Of a stretch of 38,339 bases of DNA, positions 1 through 8,405 are shown piece after piece (the first letter of the stretch is position 1; the number at the start of each line of letters is the position of its first letter). A model generated the notes under the pieces. The model made no database searches and was not told where the DNA came from. It saw only the letters and a list, made by a program, of their open reading frames with translations. The stretch spans positions 1,573 through 39,911 of the forward strand of contig NZ_JARUVL010000020.1 in the NCBI RefSeq assembly GCF_030137545.1. Reading direction: 5' to 3'. This stretch comes from Virgibacillus sp. LDC-1 (GTDB lineage: Bacteria; Bacillota; Bacilli; Bacillales; Amphibacillaceae). The position numbers and the translations under genes are program-made.

Positions 1-26
1 CAGTTACATTCTCACTCACCCAAAAC

Positions 27-1829
27 CTACTCTACTGTCACGCTTTTTGCTAGGTTTCGAGGTTTATCGACATCACACCCGCGATGCAATGCAGCATAGT
101 AAGCTAATAGCTGTAATGGTACAACAGCGACAAGCGGAGTAAGCAATTCATGCACATGCGGTAATACGAAGGCGTCTGTATCCTGCTCCAAGCCTTTCAT
201 ACTAATGACCATTGCTTTTGCTCCTCGTGCAACTACTTCTTGGACATTTCCACGAATAGCGTAATTTACGTCCTTCTGTGTTGCAAGCGCAATGACTGGC
301 GTTCCTTCTTCAATTAAAGCGATTGTTCCATGCTTTAGTTCGCCGCCAGCGAAGCCTTCTGCTTGAATATAAGAGATTTCTTTCAGCTTTAAAGCCCCTT
401 CAAGGCAAACATAATAATCCGCACACCGCCCGATGAAAAAGGCGTTACGAGAGGTTTCTAAATAGGAACGAACGAGTTCCTCCATAAAGTCCTTTTGTGC
501 TGTTAAAATTTCCATCGCATTTGCAACAATAGCAAGCTCCTGCATTGGATTAAAGTCCAAGGCTAGCCCCTTTGCCTGTGCCGTATCAACAGCAAGTATC
601 GCTAGCACTGCAATTTGAGCTGTATATGCTTTCGTTGATGCAACAGCGATTTCTGGCCCTGCATGTAGGTGCAAGGTGTAATTGGCTTCACGAGAAAGGG
701 TGGATCCTGGCACATTCGTAATCGTTAATGCCGGATATCCCAATTCTTTTATTTTTACTAAAACCGCACGACTATCTGCCGTTTCTCCACTTTGAGAAAT
801 AAAAATAAACAACGGATTGTCTGATAAAAGCGGCATATTATATGAAAACTCACTCGCGACATGAACCTCTACAGGAACCTTAGCAAGCTTCTCTAAAAAT
901 TCTTTTCCAACGAGACCTGCATGATAGCTCGTGCCACACGCAATAATATAGACACGATCACACGCCTGCATTGCAGCTCGAATATCGTGATCTACCTTTA
1001 ATTCATTGTGCTCATTTTGGTATTCACGAATGATATTGCGCATAACAAATGGCTGTTCATCGATTTCCTTCATCATGAAATGGTCATAGGTTCCCTTTTC
1101 AATGTCAGCTGCATCAATTTGTGCTGTAAATGGCTTACGATCTACTACCGTACCATCAAGCTTCTGTACCTCGACAAAGCTACGCTGAACAAAAACGATT
1201 TCACCATCAAAAATCTCGAGGTATTGATCCGTTTCTTTTAATGTCGCCATTGCATCACTTGCAACCACATTAAAGCCATCTCCTAAGCCAACTAATAGCG
1301 GGCTTTTGTTTTTGGCAACATAAAGTGTATCCTGATCGTTTGCATCAATCATCGCAATAGCGTAAGAGCCTTTTAGTAGGCTAATCGTTTGTCGAAATAC
1401 TTCTGCTGTATCCTGGTTTTTTTCATAAAGCTTTTCAACAAGCTGTACGATAATCTCGGTATCTGTTTCACTGGCGAAAGATACACCGCTTAAATAGTCT
1501 CGCTTTAAATCCTGGTAATTCTCAATAACGCCATTATGAACAAGCGTAAATCGACCAGATGCACTTTGATGTGGATGTGCATTTTCTTCATTTGGCACAC
1601 CATGTGTTGCCCAGCGCGTATGACCGATTCCCATTTTGGCAAAAGCCTTGTCGTCTACACGATCACGTAATGCTGCAATACGTCCTTTTACTTTATAAAG
1701 CGATACCTTTTGTTCTGTATTTAAGGCGATTCCCGCTGAATCATACCCTCGATATTCAAGCTTTTCCAATCCATTTAATAAAATATCTGTTGAATTATGT
1801 TGTCCGATATATCCTACAATTCCGCACAT
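27..1829 (-). CDS. glmS: Glutamine--fructose-6-phosphate aminotransferase (isomerizing)
   Basis: GlmS makes glucosamine-6-phosphate from fructose-6-phosphate and glutamine, the first committed step to UDP-GlcNAc and peptidoglycan, in the cytoplasm. The chosen start gives an N-terminus of [10 protein letters not shown]. Cys2 is the family's N-terminal nucleophile, exposed after Met removal, so the reading frame that stays open 43 codons upstream cannot be the real N-terminus. A strong GGAGG lies about 8 bases before this ATG. The 600-residue product has the class II glutamine amidotransferase domain (about 1-240, with HTRWATHG and ENYQDL), then two SIS sugar-isomerase domains ([34 protein letters not shown]) and the usual C-terminus [12 protein letters not shown]. 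Length is normal. It lies behind a glmS ribozyme and is therefore expected to be shut down by glucosamine-6-phosphate. Certain. Confidence 0.98.
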   Translation of the reverse strand: MCGIVGYIGQHNSTDILLNGLEKLEYRGYDSAGIALNTEQKVSLYKVKGRIAALRDRVDDKAFAKMGIGHTRWATHGVPNEENAHPHQSASGRFTLVHNGVIENYQDLKRDYLSGVSFASETDTEIIVQLVEKLYEKNQDTAEVFRQTISLLKGSYAIAMIDANDQDTLYVAKNKSPLLVGLGDGFNVVASDAMATLKETDQYLEIFDGEIVFVQRSFVEVQKLDGTVVDRKPFTAQIDAADIEKGTYDHFMMKEIDEQPFVMRNIIREYQNEHNELKVDHDIRAAMQACDRVYIIACGTSYHAGLVGKEFLEKLAKVPVEVHVASEFSYNMPLLSDNPLFIFISQSGETADSRAVLVKIKELGYPALTITNVPGSTLSREANYTLHLHAGPEIAVASTKAYTAQIAVLAILAVDTAQAKGLALDFNPMQELAIVANAMEILTAQKDFMEELVRSYLETSRNAFFIGRCADYYVCLEGALKLKEISYIQAEGFAGGELKHGTIALIEEGTPVIALATQKDVNYAIRGNVQEVVARGAKAMVISMKGLEQDTDAFVLPHVHELLTPLVAVVPLQLLAYYAALHRGCDVDKPRNLAKSVTVE

Positions 1830-1849
1830 AGCGTTTTTCCTCCTTGGAT

Positions 1850-1908
1850 AAAGGGGCAGAAAAACGACCAGTAAGTTTTTATTACGGGGCCGCTTAAGCT
1901 GCCCCTTT
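1850..1908 (-). other. Inverted repeat in the glmS leader between ribozyme and RBS
   Basis: An exact 10-base inverted repeat (CTGCCCCTTT at 1899-1908 on the plus strand, its complement at 1850-1859) encloses about 39 bases of leader and ends just before the glmS ribosome binding site. The GGGGC of the upstream arm can instead pair with a nearby GCCCC opposite about 1884-1888. Two mutually exclusive hairpins can therefore be drawn. A regulatory role is inference. Confidence 0.5.
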
Positions 1909-1931
1909 CTCGTGATTGTTAAATGCATCCC

Positions 1932-2082
1932 GCTTGTTTCCTTTGGCCAATGAGTCACCTCACTGTTTTAAGAAAAAGCATGTCGATTGGGATGTGCAAC
2001 CGGGAGGTACCCGCCGAAGACTCGATAAACCTCCACCTCGTCAACTATTTTTCTGTTCCGATCAAAAAATAGTTCTGGCGCT
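1932..2082 (-). ncRNA. glmS ribozyme: glmS glucosamine-6-phosphate-activated ribozyme
   Basis: On the minus strand the glmS leader carries the ribozyme core. The segment after the cleavage site begins GCGCCAGAAC (from position 2081), followed by an A/U-rich P1 hairpin. Next come the conserved GACGAGGTGGAGGTTTATCG, TTCGGCGG and ACCTCCCGG segments of the double-pseudoknot core. The P4 hairpin follows (AGTGAGGTGACTCATT) with a closing helix ending near 1932. Self-cleavage is expected between the base opposite 2082 and the G opposite 2081. In the family, bound glucosamine-6-phosphate acts as cofactor and the cleaved mRNA is degraded by RNase J. The right-hand boundary is firm and the 3' boundary is approximate. 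Confidence 0.96.
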
Positions 2083-2160
2083 TTTTAATGCAGATTAAGA
2101 TGTACGATGCTCCTTTCCTTCTTGAATAATGCTTCCCTTACTTTTTAAGGGGCATGGATT

Positions 2161-2190
2161 ATTGTAATATATTCTTTATTGTATGGTCAA
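2161..2190 (-). promoter_or_regulatory. Probable SigA promoter of glmS
   Basis: Minus strand: a -35-like TTGACC (2185-2190) and a -10-like TACAAT (2161-2166) separated by 18 bases. They sit about 80 bases upstream of the ribozyme cleavage site. The -35 box is close to consensus and the spacer is one base longer than ideal. Confidence 0.55.
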
Positions 2191-2271
2191 TTGTTTTCGT
2201 AAGGAAAGCGTTAATTTAATATATGGAATGTCATTCGAAGAAGTTCATGCAGCATTATAAACCGCTTCATC

Positions 2272-2318
2272 AAAAACAGCTTTCTCTTTAATCACAACCG
2301 TGACGAAAGAGAAAGCTG
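2272..2318 (-). terminator. Rho-independent terminator of the S9 peptidase gene
   Basis: A 13-bp perfect stem (CAGCTTTCTCTTT at 2277-2289 pairing with 2306-2318) is followed on the minus strand by a TTTTT run (opposite 2272-2276), just downstream of the peptidase stop codon. Confidence 0.85.
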
Positions 2319-2334
2319 CTAAACGAGCGAAATA

Positions 2335-4122
2335 CTATCCTTGATGCTTTTCTAAAAATGCTAACATCAAGCTATATACTTTAATTTCATTTTCTTTTTT
2401 CGAAAATCCATGCCCTTCATCCTCTAGCACTAAGTACTCCACATCGCGGCCTTTTTCCTTTAGCTTTGCGACAATTTGATCGGACTCTTCCTTCACTACG
2501 CGTGGGTCCTTGGCACCTTGAATAACGAGCATCGGCTTCTCCATTGTATCCAAATACGTTACTGGTGAATCTTTAATAAAACGTTCCTTATCACGTTCAG
2601 GATCTCCAAGCCAGCGTTCCATAATTGGCTTCCAATGTGGTGGCACTGAGTTTACAAAGGTAAACAAATCGGATGGACCGAAAATATCAACAACTGCTTT
2701 AAAGTATTCTGGATGGCGCCCGTGAAGCAATAATGCCATGTATCCACCATAGCTACCGCCAACGAGGAATAGTTTATCGCGATCCGTTATACCATTTTCA
2801 AATAGCCACTCAATGCCCGCCACACAATCTAAACGCGGGCCATGCCCCCAATCCTGTTCCACCTGTTTAACGAAGGAAGCACCATATCCAGTACTACCAC
2901 GAAAGTTTGGAGCGAAAATCGTATATCCACGATTCAAGAAGCATTGGAACATCGAACGAAACATTTTTCGTTCCGCTGCCTGTGGACCACCATGCGGCCA
3001 AAAAATAGTGTGACCATTATTGTTTTCTCGCTTTGGTTGGAACAGCAATGCTTCAATTTCTGTGTCATCAAAGGAAGCATAGGTTACAACCTCAGGCTCT
3101 ACCATATCCTCCTGACTCAAGCCAAGCACGCCATTTCTCGTTAATGCCTTCCACGCTTCTTTCGTATAGTGGTAAATATTATTCGGCACCGTAGCACTTC
3201 TCCCTAGCAAATATAAGGAGCCAGATTTTGCTACATGGAGTTGTTCAACGATATCAACTGGAAGCTCCAGCTTCGCTAGTTTTCCTTCTTTCAGCCCATA
3301 AGAATATAAATGGTCGACGACACCTTTTTCTGTAACAATATAAAATGTTCCACTTTCCTTATGCCACTTTATTAACATAACGGATTCCTGTTCAAGTGCT
3401 ACCACTTTCGAGAATTCCTTCGTTTCAATATCATACTTTGCAACATAACTGTATTCACTTTCATAGTCAGTAACAAAGAAAATCGTTCGATTATCTACAA
3501 ATACAGGATCGAATACAACGTGTACTTTTTCTGGATCTGGAGTAAGCGAATCGGTTTCATCTCCAACCTTTACAAAACCAGTTGTATACGTATTGGCAAA
3601 ATGCCGCGTATATACAAATGCCTGCTCGTCATCGGAAACTGCTGCTAAATAGGTTGGTGAAACCTCTCCCGTATTTAAAAGCTTATCTGTTTGGTCCACT
3701 AAATTACGAACACGTGCATTTAAAAAATTCGGATTGTCCTCTGAGGTCATATAGTAGAGACGTTCGCCATCCTTACTCACATGTGCTAGAAAATACTTTT
3801 CAGAAGGCTCACCTGTTACGAGTGGCTGTGGAATTCCGCCATTTTGCGCAATCGCATAAAGCTGATAATTTTCATCGCCATCCTTATCAAAGCCTGCAAT
3901 TACATGCCGATTTTCAGGATCGATCTTTATGTCATTGCAGGATTCATCTTTATGCGCGAATAAATAAGGATATGTATCCGGTAAATCCATTGCCCAAAGA
4001 TTCATTTTCCCATTTAGGTTCGCATTGAAAATAAGTCGGCTTTCATCTGCTGCTACCGCGAAATTAGTAATTGCATACGTACGAAAAAACTGTTCTACAG
4101 AAGGCTTAGTAAAATTAATCAT
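2335..4122 (-). CDS. S9 family serine peptidase (prolyl oligopeptidase / acylaminoacyl-peptidase type)
   Basis: A predicted cytoplasmic serine peptidase that trims short peptides. The 595-residue protein has no signal peptide. The first ~340 residues look like the seven-bladed beta-propeller of family S9, with repeated SKDGERLYY- or SDDEQAFVY-type strands. The C-terminal ~250 residues form the alpha/beta-hydrolase domain with oxyanion motif WPHGGP, nucleophile motif GGSYGG (Ser about 457), acid in GAKDPRV (Asp about 539) and base in EGHGF (His about 571). The triad is intact. Start: the frame allows a TTG one codon earlier, but AGGGGG lies 6 bases before the ATG at 4122 and only 3 before the TTG, so ATG is preferred. 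It has its own terminator and sits between hssS and glmS. The physiological substrate is unknown. Confidence 0.9.
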   Translation of the reverse strand: MINFTKPSVEQFFRTYAITNFAVAADESRLIFNANLNGKMNLWAMDLPDTYPYLFAHKDESCNDIKIDPENRHVIAGFDKDGDENYQLYAIAQNGGIPQPLVTGEPSEKYFLAHVSKDGERLYYMTSEDNPNFLNARVRNLVDQTDKLLNTGEVSPTYLAAVSDDEQAFVYTRHFANTYTTGFVKVGDETDSLTPDPEKVHVVFDPVFVDNRTIFFVTDYESEYSYVAKYDIETKEFSKVVALEQESVMLIKWHKESGTFYIVTEKGVVDHLYSYGLKEGKLAKLELPVDIVEQLHVAKSGSLYLLGRSATVPNNIYHYTKEAWKALTRNGVLGLSQEDMVEPEVVTYASFDDTEIEALLFQPKRENNNGHTIFWPHGGPQAAERKMFRSMFQCFLNRGYTIFAPNFRGSTGYGASFVKQVEQDWGHGPRLDCVAGIEWLFENGITDRDKLFLVGGSYGGYMALLLHGRHPEYFKAVVDIFGPSDLFTFVNSVPPHWKPIMERWLGDPERDKERFIKDSPVTYLDTMEKPMLVIQGAKDPRVVKEESDQIVAKLKEKGRDVEYLVLEDEGHGFSKKENEIKVYSLMLAFLEKHQG

Positions 4123-4666
4123 CAAATTCCCCCTAAATTTTTTGTTTTTCTTTACTCAACTTTCACTGACATTGCTAGTAAAACTCCAATGAATAGGTTA
4201 GCGATAGACTTTACGTTTGTAACTTGAGAGGCTTTATTTCCCCCGCTATGGAAAAAGCATTACGCTTTCCACGGGCACGGACTCAGTCTCCTCGCGGATA
4301 AACCACCGCTGCGGGGCCTTCGATCACGTGCTATTCCCGCAGGAGTCTCCATGCTTTTTCCTTCGCTTTTGTTAGAATGAAATCCATTGGAGATTTTTTA
4401 ATCCGCAACTTGTAGTTTTTCACCCTCAAAAATCGAATACAAGGAAAAAAAATCGGATCTCCTGCAATCAATGGAGGAAAATACTGCGTGTGAAAGTTGA
4501 ATCGTTAACGTCCGAATTATTTCTTTTTTCTAAAAAATACTCCTACTCCATTATAAAGCAATGTTCTAAATTAGGGTAGGTTCAAATCCATGAATTTGTG
4601 GTTAGCTCCATCCTATCAATTGAATGTGTTAAGTGAAACCATCCTCAGTAGGGGGCTCGTTCCGAC
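4123..4666. other. 544-bp intergenic region between hssS and the S9 peptidase
   Basis: I see no convincing gene here. The stretch is dominated by a nested inverted-repeat element (4156-4500, listed separately). The rest is AT-rich and would have to contain the S9 peptidase promoter, for which I found no clear -35/-10 pair. I saw no strong terminator for hssS either. Confidence 0.6.
4156..4500. repeat. Nested inverted-repeat intergenic element
   Basis: Outer arms TCAACTTTCAC (4156-4166) and GTGAAAGTTGA (4490-4500) are exact inverted copies 345 bp apart end to end. Inside, GGAAAAAGCAT (4250-4260) and ATGCTTTTTCC (4351-4361) form an 11-bp exact inverted pair around a GC-richer core (TCTCCTCGCGG, CCGCTGCGGGGCC, CCCGCAGGAGTCTC) that can fold on itself. 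The core resembles the GC-rich palindromic intergenic repeats I recall from alkaliphilic and halophilic Bacillaceae; that similarity is from memory. No transposase is present, so it would be non-autonomous if mobile. Confidence 0.6.
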
Positions 4667-6067
4667 TTAAGACTGATTTTCAAATTCGCCCGCTTCTGGT
4701 AATACAACTTGGAAGGTAGTGCCTTCTCCTTGCTTACTATCGACCATAATCGTACCGTGATGGAGCTCAATGATTTTTTTGACAATCGACAATCCAAGTC
4801 CCGTACTATTCTCTGTTCGTGTTCTCGCTTTATCCACTTTATAAAAGCGCTCAAACAAGTGTGGGATGTGCTCTTCCGCAATTCCTATGCCATTATCCTG
4901 AACAGCAACAACAACCTTCCCTCGTTCTTTCACGACACGAATATCGATGCGTCCACCTTGATTTGTATACCGAATGGCGTTCGTTAATAAGTTTTGCCAT
5001 ACTTGCTGCATTAACTTCGGATTACCCAACATCACTGCCTCTTCCGCATCGATCTCCAATTCAATTTCCTTTTGACGCCATTGCCACTCTGTCGCATGAA
5101 TTACGTCTTTCCATTGCTCTTTCACATCAAACAGGATAAACTCCGCTTGGTCAGCATCGCTATCTAAAAAGGATAAGGTTAATAGCTGTTGACTCAAGGT
5201 AGACAGTCGTGTACTTTCCTTTTCTATGATTTGTAAGTAATGTGCTTGCAAGTCTGGTGGTAAGTCCGCTTCTTGCAAAGCCTGAGAAAATCCTTTAATC
5301 GAAGTGAGTGGAGACTGAATCTCATGGGATACATTGGAAACAAATTCCTGCCGCTTCTCCTCGGTCTTCGCTAAACTGGCACTCATCGAGGAAAAGTTTT
5401 TCGCTAACTCGCCAATTTCATCCTTCCGACTCACATTTAGTTTTAAATGATAATTTCCCGCTGCGATTTTCTTCGTTGCTGCGGTTAGTTTTTTGATTGG
5501 CTTTACTAGAAAGCGCGTACTAATAATAATGAATAAAAACGTAATTAAAAGCGCGACTACAATTAACACTGCAAGAAAGAAACGCATTTCTCCAAACTGC
5601 TGCATTGTATTAGGGCGAACGAACAATGCCTTTGTTTCTCCATTGATTGTAATCGGTACTCCTACTGTATTCGTTAATTCATTGTCAAAAAACCCGGTAA
5701 CAAATAGCCGCCACGGATAATGCTTAATCCCATGATAAACGTTACCTTGTATAACTGATGCTACCGTTCCTGGTTCAATGGCATACGTACGAAAAGCAGT
5801 TCCATATTGCTCCCCTTTTCCGTCTTTTCCTACGACATAAAATTGATACCCAAGACCAGTTAATGAAGATAAATATGGTCCAAGCGCTTGATTACTAACT
5901 TCTTCATATATTTCAACCGTATCCACCGCTATCCGGGTGATTTTATCATCGTTTTTTGGTTTCAAATAATGATGATAATACACATTTGTCGTAATAAATG
6001 CGATCACCGTACTGGCAATCATAATCGCCATCGTCATGTAAATAATTCGCACATAAAGTGTTCGCAC
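4667..6067 (-). CDS. hssS: HssS-like heme-sensing sensor histidine kinase
   Basis: A membrane sensor kinase expected to phosphorylate the HssR-like regulator encoded just upstream. The 466-residue protein has TM1 (about 8-28), an extracytoplasmic sensor of roughly 135 residues, TM2 (about 163-185), HAMP, HisKA with phospho-acceptor His248 in SHEIQSP, and HATPase_c with N (QNLLTNAIRYT), G1 (DNGIG) and G2 (GLGLS) boxes. The N-terminus and sensor (RTLYVRI, TTNVYYH, YHGIK, LFVTGFFDN, NTVG) closely resemble staphylococcal HssS as I remember it. GTG start at 6067 with GGAGG 7 bases upstream; an overlapping ATG there is out of frame. Known family role: sensing excess heme to induce HrtAB efflux. No hrtAB genes are in the window. 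The family name is fairly secure; heme sensing in this organism is inferred. Confidence 0.82.
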   Translation of the reverse strand: MRTLYVRIIYMTMAIMIASTVIAFITTNVYYHHYLKPKNDDKITRIAVDTVEIYEEVSNQALGPYLSSLTGLGYQFYVVGKDGKGEQYGTAFRTYAIEPGTVASVIQGNVYHGIKHYPWRLFVTGFFDNELTNTVGVPITINGETKALFVRPNTMQQFGEMRFFLAVLIVVALLITFLFIIISTRFLVKPIKKLTAATKKIAAGNYHLKLNVSRKDEIGELAKNFSSMSASLAKTEEKRQEFVSNVSHEIQSPLTSIKGFSQALQEADLPPDLQAHYLQIIEKESTRLSTLSQQLLTLSFLDSDADQAEFILFDVKEQWKDVIHATEWQWRQKEIELEIDAEEAVMLGNPKLMQQVWQNLLTNAIRYTNQGGRIDIRVVKERGKVVVAVQDNGIGIAEEHIPHLFERFYKVDKARTRTENSTGLGLSIVKKIIELHHGTIMVDSKQGEGTTFQVVLPEAGEFENQS

Positions 6068-6139
6068 ATCGATTCCTCCATCCTCTAAACTTTAGCTTAT
6101 ATGCATGAAATGAACAGCAGATGAACGGGGTATTACAGT

Positions 6140-6826
6140 TTACAGATTCGATTCTTCCACTACTTCCAGCTTATAGCCAAGCCCTCTTACGGTCGTAATA
6201 GAAAAACCGTGCATATGTGGCGAAAATCGTTCTCGAAGTCGCTTAATATGTACATCGACGGTACGATCATTGCCCGTATAATCATTTCCCCAAACAAGCT
6301 CAATAAGCTGCTCCCTCGAAAATAACTGCCCCGGATAATGGGCAAGCTGGGTAAGCAATTCAAATTCCTTTAACGGTAGGATCATCGTCTTCCCATTTGC
6401 CTCTACTTCATAGCTTTTTCGATCAATCACGATGTTGCCAATATGTATAATTTCCTCGTTTATCATATGAAAACGGCGCAGCAATGCCTTTATCCGAAAC
6501 AGCACTTCCTTTGGTTCAAATGGCTTCACAATATAATCATCTGTGCCAGCTACAAAGGCTTTTTCTTTATCCGAGATTTCTCCTTTCGCGGTAATCATCA
6601 TCACCGGAATATCGTAATAGGATCGAATTGTTTCACATAACGCGAACCCATCCTTGTTCGGCATCATGATATCTACGAGCGCTAAATGAATATTTTCCTT
6701 TTCAAGACAAGCTTCAGCTTCTACACCATCTGCCGCTTCCGTCGTTTTATAGCCTTCCCGCTGCAAATAAAAGCGCAACAGCTCTCGAATATGCGGATCA
6801 TCATCCACAATCAATATCGTAATCAT
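6140..6826 (-). CDS. hssR: HssR-like OmpR-family response regulator
   Basis: A DNA-binding regulator paired with the downstream kinase (72-base gap, same strand). The 228-residue protein has an N-terminal receiver with acidic pocket DDD (8-10), phospho-acceptor Asp52 in LVDIMMP and Lys in IVKPFEP. A C-terminal winged helix (about 125-225) ends in TVRGLGYKLE. The stretches YDIPVMMITA and SDKEKAFVAGTDDY, together with the HIKRLRERF region, match staphylococcal HssR as I recall it. ATG start with AGGAGG 9 bases upstream. HssR classically binds a direct repeat before hrtAB; I did not find that repeat upstream of these genes. A plausible -10 (TATGAT) lies about 45 bases upstream, but the -35 is weak. 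Confidence 0.84.
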   Translation of the reverse strand: MITILIVDDDPHIRELLRFYLQREGYKTTEAADGVEAEACLEKENIHLALVDIMMPNKDGFALCETIRSYYDIPVMMITAKGEISDKEKAFVAGTDDYIVKPFEPKEVLFRIKALLRRFHMINEEIIHIGNIVIDRKSYEVEANGKTMILPLKEFELLTQLAHYPGQLFSREQLIELVWGNDYTGNDRTVDVHIKRLRERFSPHMHGFSITTVRGLGYKLEVVEESNL

Positions 6827-6941
6827 TCATATACCTCCTAAAGCTCATACGTACTTTTTCTTTATCATAGCATCCGAGCGAATCAATAGAAAATGAAAAT
6901 AAAATAACCTAATACGAGTCAGATTATTTTCTCACCCGATG

Positions 6942-6972
6942 ATAAAAACCGTTCCCATAAAGAGAACGGTTT
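6942..6972 (-). terminator. Terminator of the cdaA-cdaR-glmM operon
   Basis: A 9-bp stem (AAACCGTTC at 6946-6954 with 6964-6972) followed on the minus strand by a T run, 12 bases after the glmM stop codon. It separates glmM from hssRS. Confidence 0.88.
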
Positions 6973-6984
6973 ACTAGCTTTATC

Positions 6985-8331
6985 TTATTTCTCTAATCCA
7001 AGCAGCTCTTGAATAACATTGGCCACCTGATCAACATACTTTTGGCAGGCTTCCTTTGTTGGTGCCTCTACCATGACACGAACGAGCGGCTCGGTACCAG
7101 ATGGACGAACTAATACTCGGCCTTGATCACCTAAATCCTTTTCTACTTTCTCAATTTCTTCAAGAATACGTGGATTACTTAATGCCTCTTGTTTATCCAC
7201 TACTTTTACGTTTTTTAAGATTTGTGGGTAAATGGTCATCTCACCTGCAAGCTCTGACAATGGTTTTCCTGTTTCCTTCATAACATTGACGAGCTGAATT
7301 GCAGAAAGCATGCCATCTCCAGTCGTTGTATGGTCTAAGAAAATAATATGACCTGACTGCTCTCCACCTAAGTTATAGCCACCTTTACGCATTTCTTCCA
7401 TTACATAGCGGTCGCCAACAGCGGTTTTATCGCTGCGCATGCCATGCGTTTCAAGTGCCTTATAAAATCCGATATTACTCATAACGGTAGACACAACCGT
7501 GTGATGACGCAAAAATCCTTTGTCATTCATATATTTTCCGCAAATGTACATAATTTGATCGCCATCAACGATTTGACCTTTTTCATCAACTGCGATTAAA
7601 CGATCACCATCTCCATCAAAAGCCAAACCAATGTCGGCTCCTTTTTCTAATACAAATGCTTGTAATGCTTCTGGATGTGTCGATCCATAGCCATCATTGA
7701 TATTTAATCCATTTGGAGATGAACCAATTGAAAAGATATCTGCTTCTAAATCAGCAAACAAATGGGTTGCCAAGCTAGATGTTGCACCATGCGCACAATC
7801 TAATGCAACACGGATGCCAGCAAAGTCAGTTTCTACCGTATCCTTTAGGAATGATAGGTACTTTTGACCACCTTCAAAATAGTCGTTCACTACACCGATG
7901 TCTTCTCCAATCGGGCGTGGAAGTGTGTCCTCCCCTTCTAACAGCTTTTCTATTTCATCCTCTTGCTCATCTAGTAGCTTAAAGCCATCCGGTCCAAAAA
8001 ATTTAATTCCATTATCTTCTACAGGGTTGTGTGATGCAGAAATCATAACCCCTGCCTGTGAGCTTGTTGCTCTTGTTAAATAGGCAACCCCTGGTGTTGA
8101 GATAACGCCAAGACGCATTACTTCCGCGCCAATTGATAAAAGTCCTGCAACTAATGCGCCCTCTAGCATATGCCCGGAAACACGTGTATCTCGACCAATT
8201 AATACTCTAGGTTTTGGTGTATCTTTTGTTAAAACGTAGCCTCCAAATCGCCCTAGCTTAAATGCTAGCTCTGGTGTCAGCCCTTTATTCGCAATTCCTC
8301 TTACACCATCAGTTCCAAAATATTTTCCCAT
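6985..8331 (-). CDS. glmM: Phosphoglucosamine mutase
   Basis: GlmM interconverts glucosamine-6-phosphate and glucosamine-1-phosphate, the step after GlmS towards UDP-GlcNAc. At 448 residues it has normal family length. It starts [12 protein letters not shown] and carries the phosphoserine loop ISASHNP (Ser100), the metal-binding loop DGDGDR, the sugar-binding loop GGEQSGH and the phosphate-binding loop RPSGTEP near the C-terminus. ATG start with GGAGAGG about 8 bases upstream. It is the last gene of cdaA-cdaR-glmM and is followed by a terminator. The conserved linkage with CdaA/CdaR matches reports that GlmM binds and inhibits CdaA, tying c-di-AMP production to wall precursor supply. In B. 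subtilis glmS follows directly; here about 5 kb of other genes intervene. Confidence 0.98.
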   Translation of the reverse strand: MGKYFGTDGVRGIANKGLTPELAFKLGRFGGYVLTKDTPKPRVLIGRDTRVSGHMLEGALVAGLLSIGAEVMRLGVISTPGVAYLTRATSSQAGVMISASHNPVEDNGIKFFGPDGFKLLDEQEDEIEKLLEGEDTLPRPIGEDIGVVNDYFEGGQKYLSFLKDTVETDFAGIRVALDCAHGATSSLATHLFADLEADIFSIGSSPNGLNINDGYGSTHPEALQAFVLEKGADIGLAFDGDGDRLIAVDEKGQIVDGDQIMYICGKYMNDKGFLRHHTVVSTVMSNIGFYKALETHGMRSDKTAVGDRYVMEEMRKGGYNLGGEQSGHIIFLDHTTTGDGMLSAIQLVNVMKETGKPLSELAGEMTIYPQILKNVKVVDKQEALSNPRILEEIEKVEKDLGDQGRVLVRPSGTEPLVRVMVEAPTKEACQKYVDQVANVIQELLGLEK

Positions 8332-8405
8332 TCTAGTACCTCTCCTTTATTTCCAATTAACCTTCGAGAGCGTTTTATGAAGTATGTTGAATAAATAATA
8401 AATTA

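Noticed and set aside
1830-1958. N-terminal extension of GlmS by 43 codons upstream of MCGIVG
   Set aside because: It would bury the catalytic Cys2, and it reads through the leader inverted repeat and RBS. A strong RBS sits directly before MCGIVG.
3582-4028. 148-codon plus-strand ORF inside the S9 peptidase gene
   Set aside because: It has no ribosome binding site and no recognisable domain, and it lies opposite a gene with an intact catalytic triad. Antisense shadow.
6827-6941. HssR direct-repeat operator upstream of hssR
   Set aside because: Searched by eye for the GTTCATATT-type direct repeat and found none.
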